From: Paenibacillus sp. JJ-223
GTDB taxonomy: Bacteria > Bacillota > Bacilli > Paenibacillales > Paenibacillaceae
Assembly: GCF_927798175.1 (NCBI RefSeq)
Contig: NZ_CAKMMP010000002.1
Span: forward strand, 124,001-188,000
Length of the DNA: 64,000 nucleotides
Reading direction: 5' to 3'
A program made the translations under genes and the position numbers. This document shows positions 58,796-64,000 of this stretch, one piece after another (position 1 is the first letter of the stretch; each line of letters opens with the position of its first letter). Under the pieces are notes generated by a model. The model ran no database searches and was not told where the DNA came from. It saw only the letters and a list, made by a program, of their open reading frames with translations.

Positions 58796-61615
58796 TTATC
58801 GGATTTCGAAATAACTGATCCGCACACCGGCGGACAGCACAATGTATACATCGCGTTGGCCGGAAGCGCCTTGAAGCTCTGCCTTCAAGGTAGACCATTG
58901 CTGCGCTCCGCCCTTGGAAGCCTCCGCGCGTCCGGCAAGCGGGCCGTCCGGAGCATCCAGACGAACTTCGATTGCCGCATGGTCCAGCTCTGCCGATACG
59001 CGTGCTTCGAATGCGGCCGCACCGTTGCCCAGATCGGCATCTTTGAAGGCAATCCATCCCTGCTCGCCCGTAACACGTACGGCAGTGCCGCCTTCCTTGC
59101 TTTCATCCAGATCCACGCCGGCATATGCATCGTAATTTTCCGCACGGGTTGCTGCAGCCAGGTTGCGCGGAGGAATCGTTTCGCCATCCACGCTCAGATC
59201 GGCAACCAGCTGAATATCGGATGAGGATTTACCTACCATAATGGAGTAAGTCCCCGCCTCTACTACATAACGGTCCCGGGTTACATCCCAAATGGCAAGT
59301 TCCTGAACAGGCAGCGTGAAGCTGACTTTCACGGTAGCTCCAGCTTCGACATGAAGACGACGGAAGCCTTTGAGCGTTTTGAGCGGGCGTTTCACGCGCG
59401 ATTGGCCGGCACGAACATACAGCTGCACCACTTCGTCGCTCGCCACGGACCCGGTATTCGTCACGTCCACCGTAACGGTTACGTTCTCTTCCGTTCCCGC
59501 ACTTGCCGGGCTCAGCGCCAGGTTACTGTATTTAAACGGAGCATACGTCAGACCATGACCGAACGGATACAATACGTCTCCCTCGAAATACTGGTACGTT
59601 CTTCCGGATTGGATGATATCGTAATCTTTGATGTCAGTCAGTTGGTCGGCGGATTTCACCCACGTCATGTTCAGGCGGCCTGCCGGCGCATAGTCGCCAT
59701 ACAGCACGTCAGCGACGGCGTTGCCCAACTCCTGTCCGGCATGGGATGTGTACAGCACCGCTGGAATGTTCTCCTGTACCCAGTTCGAAGTGAACGGATA
59801 ACTGCCCACAATGACCACGATGGTGTTTGGATTTGCCGCATGTACAGCCTCCACAAGGCGCTGTTGGGATTCTGCAAGATCCAGACCGGGACGATCAATC
59901 TCTTCCTTGCCGTTCACGAGCGGATTGTTGCCCACGAACACGATAGCCGTTTCGGCTTCTTTCGCGGCGGCGACCGCTTCCTCCAAACCGTTCACGACGA
60001 TCTCTTTCTTAAACGTTTGTTCCGCACCAAACGTCTTGATTTCTTCCGACACGGCGAAGGCATCCTGGCCGCCATTCGGCGCAGTGACCGTTTTGCCGTT
60101 CCATGTCGTGAGGCCAACGCTGCCATCCTCTTGAGGCAACAGATGGAATACCTCTTTGACGAACCAGCCGTAAACTTCGTCCGCAGAAGCGGTTACTGTC
60201 TCTTCATCCGTGGTGAGGTATTTGCCGTTGCTCTCCGCCTGCAGCGTATAGCTGCCAAAGCCCCAATCGGTAAGCTTGAACGTTTCCGCTTGGCCGGAAG
60301 CGATGACAGGCGTTTTTTCCCCGTCTGCCAATCCTACGGCCTTGCCGTTTGCAATCGATGTCAGCGTGATCCGGTCGTCCCCGTCTTTGTACGTAACGTT
60401 GTCGATGCCGATTTTGCCCTGGATGGCTTCAAGCGGGGATACGCTGTAAGGCATCGTTCCTGCATACCAGTCGCGGTAAACCGTTCCGCCAAGCTGTCCG
60501 ATGACGGCAACCTTGCCGGACTTGGTTTTGTCCAGCGGCAGCGTGCCGTTATCGTTTTTGAGCAACACCACTTGTTCTCTTGCCGCTCTGAGCGTCAATG
60601 CTTTGGCTTGCTCGGTCATCATGGCTTCTTCGCCGATGGAAGCGTACGGGTTGCCTTCGGCCGGATCGAACTCGCCCAGGCGGAAACGAACGCGGAACGT
60701 GTTAAACAACGCACGGTCGATATCTTCCATAGTCAGCAAACCTTGCTCAAGCCCTTCGCGCAGCGCTTGTTTGGACAAATCCGCATCATCGGTAATGCTG
60801 TCGATGCCTGCCTTTACGGACTCCACCGTACCCGGTGTGTGGGAATCATAGTATTTATGATCGTTCTTGATGCCCATAACGTCCCCTGCATCACTGACGA
60901 TAAAACCGTCCATGCCCCATTCGCCTTTGACGATCTCGTTCACGAACGGATGGAGCAGCGCCGGCGTGCCGTTAATGGAGTTGTACGCCGTCATCATCGA
61001 CTGTGCGCCGCCCTCCTTGAACGGTTTCTCAAATGCTTTCAAGTAATATTCGTGCATATTGCGCGGATCAATGCTGGAGGAACCGCTGCCGCGATCCACC
61101 TCATTGTTGTTGGCCAAAAAATGCTTCAGCGTGGCAACCGCTTTATAATACTTCGGGTGGTCTCCCTGAATCCCTTTGACTAACGCTGTCGTCAGTTCCG
61201 CCGTCAGTTCAGGGTCTTCGCCGTAAGCTTCTTCGTTGCGTCCCCAGCGCGGATCGCGTTCCATGTCGACGGTAGGCGCCCACAGCGTCAAGCCGTTTAC
61301 CGCCGGGTTGCGTTTGTAAAATACGCGTGCCTCATCGCCGATCACCGAACCGATCTCTTTCATCAGGTCGGTATCCCATGTGCAGGCCAAGCCTACCGGC
61401 TGCGGGAAGGAAGTCGCTTCGCCGAGCCATGCCAAGCCGTGGGCCGCTTCTGTCCCATGTTTGTACGCAGCGATGCCGAGGCGTTCGACGGCAGGCTGAT
61501 ACTGCAGCATGGATTCGATTTTCTCGTCGTCGGTGAGACGGGATACCAGGTCTTTAACCCGTACATCCAGTTCAAGCGTCGTATCCTGGAAAGGATATTT
61601 GGTCTGGTTGGTCAT
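58796..61615 (-). CDS. Glycoside hydrolase family 3 protein with fascin-like insertion and C-terminal CBM6-like domain
   Basis: 939 residues, no signal peptide, so probably cytoplasmic. GH3 TIM-barrel domain with KHFLANNNEVDRGSGSSSID and the nucleophile Asp in GFIVSDAGDVMG (about 240), then the second domain AIVFVGNNPLVNGKEEIDRPGLDL and FPFGHGLTYAPF-type end (here LYPFGHGLTY). An insertion at about 410-515 (TLQAESNGKYLTTDEETVTASADEVYGWFVKE) resembles a fascin-like beta-trefoil. After the Fn3-like domain a CBM6-like module (about 815-939) completes the protein. Activity is beta-glucosidase or beta-xylosidase; which one cannot be settled. A near-perfect cre site lies upstream. Confidence 0.92.
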   Translation of the reverse strand: MTNQTKYPFQDTTLELDVRVKDLVSRLTDDEKIESMLQYQPAVERLGIAAYKHGTEAAHGLAWLGEATSFPQPVGLACTWDTDLMKEIGSVIGDEARVFYKRNPAVNGLTLWAPTVDMERDPRWGRNEEAYGEDPELTAELTTALVKGIQGDHPKYYKAVATLKHFLANNNEVDRGSGSSSIDPRNMHEYYLKAFEKPFKEGGAQSMMTAYNSINGTPALLHPFVNEIVKGEWGMDGFIVSDAGDVMGIKNDHKYYDSHTPGTVESVKAGIDSITDDADLSKQALREGLEQGLLTMEDIDRALFNTFRVRFRLGEFDPAEGNPYASIGEEAMMTEQAKALTLRAAREQVVLLKNDNGTLPLDKTKSGKVAVIGQLGGTVYRDWYAGTMPYSVSPLEAIQGKIGIDNVTYKDGDDRITLTSIANGKAVGLADGEKTPVIASGQAETFKLTDWGFGSYTLQAESNGKYLTTDEETVTASADEVYGWFVKEVFHLLPQEDGSVGLTTWNGKTVTAPNGGQDAFAVSEEIKTFGAEQTFKKEIVVNGLEEAVAAAKEAETAIVFVGNNPLVNGKEEIDRPGLDLAESQQRLVEAVHAANPNTIVVIVGSYPFTSNWVQENIPAVLYTSHAGQELGNAVADVLYGDYAPAGRLNMTWVKSADQLTDIKDYDIIQSGRTYQYFEGDVLYPFGHGLTYAPFKYSNLALSPASAGTEENVTVTVDVTNTGSVASDEVVQLYVRAGQSRVKRPLKTLKGFRRLHVEAGATVKVSFTLPVQELAIWDVTRDRYVVEAGTYSIMVGKSSSDIQLVADLSVDGETIPPRNLAAATRAENYDAYAGVDLDESKEGGTAVRVTGEQGWIAFKDADLGNGAAAFEARVSAELDHAAIEVRLDAPDGPLAGRAEASKGGAQQWSTLKAELQGASGQRDVYIVLSAGVRISYFEIR

Positions 61616-61656
61616 ATCGGAAATCTCCTTTTAAATAGCCATAATTAATCAAATTA

Positions 61657-61670
61657 TGATAGCGAATACA
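61657..61670. promoter_or_regulatory. Candidate cre (CcpA) site upstream of the GH3 gene
   Basis: On the minus strand TGTATTCGCTATCA agrees with the cre consensus TGWAANCGNTNWCA at all but one defined position. It lies 42 bases before the GH3 start, within the 342-base region 61616-61957 that also must hold the promoter of the divergent yhfW-like gene. No other element is seen there. Confidence 0.6.
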
Positions 61671-61957
61671 TTAACAATCTCCAATGAAGCTGTTACCACT
61701 CTGTTTTTTTGGTTTATAAAAATGGAGAATACCCCCTATTTACAAGGGATATCGTCTTGCCAGCTTTATAAGAACCTATTTACTAAAACGGTTTCGGTAT
61801 TCCTATCATAAAACATGTTCGTTAAAAAAAACAGGGGGCGCATCCAGGAAAATGTGAACATTGCCCACAGGATATCCGCTTTGATCGTTTTTTTCCTAAA
61901 TCGAATGGCAATCATGAATAAATGTGAGACCAGAATCACCAAACAGGAGGAAACCGA

Positions 61958-63499
61958 ATGAACAGCAAACAGCATCCCCCTACCAGACTGCCTGAATTTC
62001 CTAACTCGCTCTGGAGAAGCACGCATACATTCCCGACCTTTCCGACGCTTGAAGAGGATGCAACCGCAGACGTTGCGATCATCGGCGCAGGAATTGCCGG
62101 CATAACGACCGCCTATTTGTTGGCCCAGTCGGGACTGAGCGTCATTGTGCTCGAAGCAGGCAAAGTACTGGACGGGACGACGGGACATACGACCGCCAAG
62201 GTGACGGCGCAGCACGGAGTGGTCTATAACGAGCTGCTGCAGCACTTCGGACATGAACAGGCACGCATGTATTACGACGGCAATACGGAGGCCATCCGTT
62301 GGATGCGAGCCTTGGTCCAGGAGAAACAAATCGATTGCCAATGGGCTGAAGAAGATGCTTATGTGTACATTCAATCCGAGGACAATTTGAAAAAGATGGA
62401 GTTTGAGCTGACCGCCTACGACAAGCTGGGGATTTCCGGCGATTGGGTCTCCTCCCTTCCCGTATCGGTCCAATCCAGGGCCGGCATACGCATGCCGGGG
62501 CAAGCGCGCTTCGATCCGTTGGCGTACTTGCATTATTTGCTCGATGAAGCCGTGCAAAATGGCGTCCGCTTCTACGAAAAAACCACGGCAACGGACGTGG
62601 AGGAAGATGCGTCCCTGCATGTGCGGACTTACAGCGGTTCGTCCGTCACCGCCCAGCATATCGTCGTGGCATCCCATTTTCCCGTATATGATCCGGGCTT
62701 TTATTTCACACGCCTGCATGCCGAGCGCTCCTATGCCATTGCAGTCGAGCCCGGGAAGCCATACCCCGGAGGCATGTACATTTCGGACGACGAACCCAGA
62801 CGTTCGCTCCGTGCGGTCATGCATGAAGGCAAGGAGCTCATCGTGTTCGGGGGAGAAAACCACAAAACGGGCCAAGGCATCTGCACCTTCGGCCATTATG
62901 AAAATCTGGAACGTTTCGCGGAGGATACGTTCGGCATCGTCAGCATTCCTTTTCGCTGGTCGGCCCAGGACCTGGTCTCGATCGACAAGGTACCTTACAT
63001 CGGCCCAATTACAGGGCGACATGAGCGCGTATACGTCGCTACCGGGTTTGCCAAATGGGGCATGACGACTGGTACGATGGCTGGCCATATCCTTGCCGAC
63101 CGCATCACCGGACGGGACAATCCCCATGCGGCCATATTCGATCCCGCACGGTTCAAGGCCGATCCCGGATTGAAAAACATCGTGGTCGAAAATGCCAACG
63201 TCGCCAAAGAGCTGATCTCCGGCAAGGTTGGCCTGACACATGCCACCGCTGACCAGTTGGGGACTGACGAAGGATCCGTCGTCCGTCACCAAGGCAAACG
63301 CGCCGGAGCTTACAAGGATCACAGCGGCAAGCTGTTCCTTGTAGATACGACCTGTACCCACCTCGGCTGCGAGGTGGAATGGAATGAAGGCGAGCGTACA
63401 TGGGATTGCCCGTGCCATGGTTCGCGATTTGATTACACCGGCAAAGTCATCGAAGGCCCTGCCACGCAGGACCTGCCCGCACTTGAAACACCGCAATAA
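61958..63499 (+). CDS. yhfW: FAD-dependent oxidoreductase with C-terminal Rieske domain (YhfW type)
   Basis: 513 residues. N-terminal DAO-type FAD-binding fold: VAIIGAGIAGITTAYLLAQSGLSVIVLEAG (about 39-68) and the C-terminal FAD segment RVYVATGFAKWGMTTGTMAG (about 350). The last 90 residues are a Rieske 2Fe-2S domain with CTHLGC and CPCHGS (about 467-494). This domain pair equals Bacillus subtilis YhfW. The physiological substrate is not known. AGGAGGAAACCGA precedes the ATG. It may transfer electrons between an amine or other substrate and the Rieske cluster; that is inference. Confidence 0.93.
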   Translation: MNSKQHPPTRLPEFPNSLWRSTHTFPTFPTLEEDATADVAIIGAGIAGITTAYLLAQSGLSVIVLEAGKVLDGTTGHTTAKVTAQHGVVYNELLQHFGHEQARMYYDGNTEAIRWMRALVQEKQIDCQWAEEDAYVYIQSEDNLKKMEFELTAYDKLGISGDWVSSLPVSVQSRAGIRMPGQARFDPLAYLHYLLDEAVQNGVRFYEKTTATDVEEDASLHVRTYSGSSVTAQHIVVASHFPVYDPGFYFTRLHAERSYAIAVEPGKPYPGGMYISDDEPRRSLRAVMHEGKELIVFGGENHKTGQGICTFGHYENLERFAEDTFGIVSIPFRWSAQDLVSIDKVPYIGPITGRHERVYVATGFAKWGMTTGTMAGHILADRITGRDNPHAAIFDPARFKADPGLKNIVVENANVAKELISGKVGLTHATADQLGTDEGSVVRHQGKRAGAYKDHSGKLFLVDTTCTHLGCEVEWNEGERTWDCPCHGSRFDYTGKVIEGPATQDLPALETPQ

Positions 63500-63758
63500 C
63501 GTTTGAATACGGCATCGGCTTTAAGGACCTGGATCGAAATCCGTCTCAGGGCGGAGGATATCGATTCAGGTTTGCCGTATGCTGTTTTAGGGGGAACCCG
63601 CACTGCCTCTCAAAAGATGTTTACATTCGTAAAATCATGTTCCAGAGCCCATTTTAATTCACTATCTTGCATTATACAGTACCTGATGGTATCATTGTTT
63701 CTGTACTACTGAACATTACACAATAGTAAAAAAACATCGAATTCAAGGAGGGACCTGC

Positions 63759-64000
63759 GTGAACGTGAACATCCAGTTCAAAAAGGGAGTTCTGGAACTG
63801 TGCGTCCTGGTGCTGATTCATCGGCAGGACCGTTACGGCTACGAACTGGCACAGGCGGTCTCCAGACATATTGAAGTAGCTGAAGGCGCGTTATACCCGC
63901 TATTGCGCAGACTCGTCAACGAAGGCTACTGCACCACTTATCTGCAGGAATCGAGTGAAGGTCCGCCCCGGAAATATTATAAGCTGTCCGATGCAGGACG
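63759..64000 (+). CDS. PadR-family transcriptional regulator (5' part, runs off the window)
   Basis: At least 80 residues from a GTG at 63759, behind AAGGAGG. The reading frame gives VNVNIQFKKGVLELCVLVLI, then HRQDRYGYELAQAVS, EGALYPLLRRLVNEGY and PPRKYYKLSDAGR: the winged-helix pattern of PadR proteins. No stop codon is reached, so the C-terminal dimerisation part lies outside. About 60 bases upstream, an AGTAC/GTACT inverted repeat (63678-63707) may be an operator. PadR regulators usually control neighbouring transporter genes. Confidence 0.9.
   Translation, partial: MNVNIQFKKGVLELCVLVLIHRQDRYGYELAQAVSRHIEVAEGALYPLLRRLVNEGYCTTYLQESSEGPPRKYYKLSDAG

Noticed and set aside
61766..63496. A 576-codon open frame opposite yhfW
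   Set aside because: Composition and motifs belong to the plus-strand FAD/Rieske protein; the antisense frame shows no recognisable domain.

Overview
The window reads as chromosomal DNA from a spore-forming member of the Firmicutes, most likely Paenibacillus or a close relative. The reasons are the strong GGAGG ribosome-binding sites, a GerA-type germination operon, PerR/Fur/NrdR-type regulation, a petrobactin-type yclNOPQ operon, a Bacillus-style anaerobic cobalamin operon with a CbiH60-like fusion, and a BlaI/M56 pair. There are no rRNA or tRNA genes, no phage genes and no intact insertion sequence. The assignment rests on gene content alone.

Layout. 1-2600 (minus strand): the end of a glutathione peroxidase gene, a FhuF-like Fe-S reductase and a Fur-controlled siderophore ATPase. 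2900-18700: the most unusual block. A seven-gene minus-strand operon encodes a secreted/anchored vWA protein, a large tubulin-like GTPase, an 827-residue unknown, a membrane vWA protein, a small beta-rich protein, a zinc-ribbon GTPase and a 1075-residue protein resembling GTPase-associated protein 1. Two membrane-protein genes are divergent from it. 19250-19432: a four-copy 27-bp repeat array. 19600-26100: DEAD-box helicase, SulP transporter with a long leader, ABC1-family kinase with a phasin-like partner, and a ThuA-like protein.

26470-38913 (minus): a cobalamin riboswitch followed by cbiH-cbiX-cbiJ-cbiC-cbiD-cbiET-cbiL-cbiF-cbiG-cbiA. Together these cover most of the cobalt-early (anaerobic) corrin ring pathway from sirohydrochlorin to cobyrinate a,c-diamide. 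The operon is interrupted by a second copy of the four-repeat array, a 196-bp MITE-like element with 15-bp terminal inverted repeats, and an intrinsic terminator just before cbiA. A uroporphyrinogen-III synthase gene (hemD) lies upstream as its own unit, supplying the tetrapyrrole precursor.

40147-44354: spore germination receptor genes in order A-C-D-B. 44571-48405: yclNOPQ-type iron-siderophore importer behind a textbook Fur box. 48527-50288: BlaI repressor, a short M56 protease without a sensor domain, and DoxX. 50489-53479: catalase, an unusual winged-helix regulator with a degenerate receiver, and PerR. 53646-58584: a membrane diguanylate cyclase, an aldo/keto reductase, and the anaerobic ribonucleotide reductase pair nrdD-nrdG behind two candidate NrdR boxes. 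58796-64000: a GH3 glycosidase, a YhfW-type FAD/Rieske oxidoreductase and the start of a PadR regulator.

Three themes link the genes: iron and tetrapyrrole metabolism (Fur sites, siderophore uptake, FhuF-like reductase, HemD, cobalamin), peroxide and anaerobic stress (GPx, KatA, PerR, NrdDG), and a poorly understood membrane-linked tubulin/GTPase/vWA machine, which is the best candidate for new biology here. Family assignments were made by eye from sequence motifs; no database search was run.
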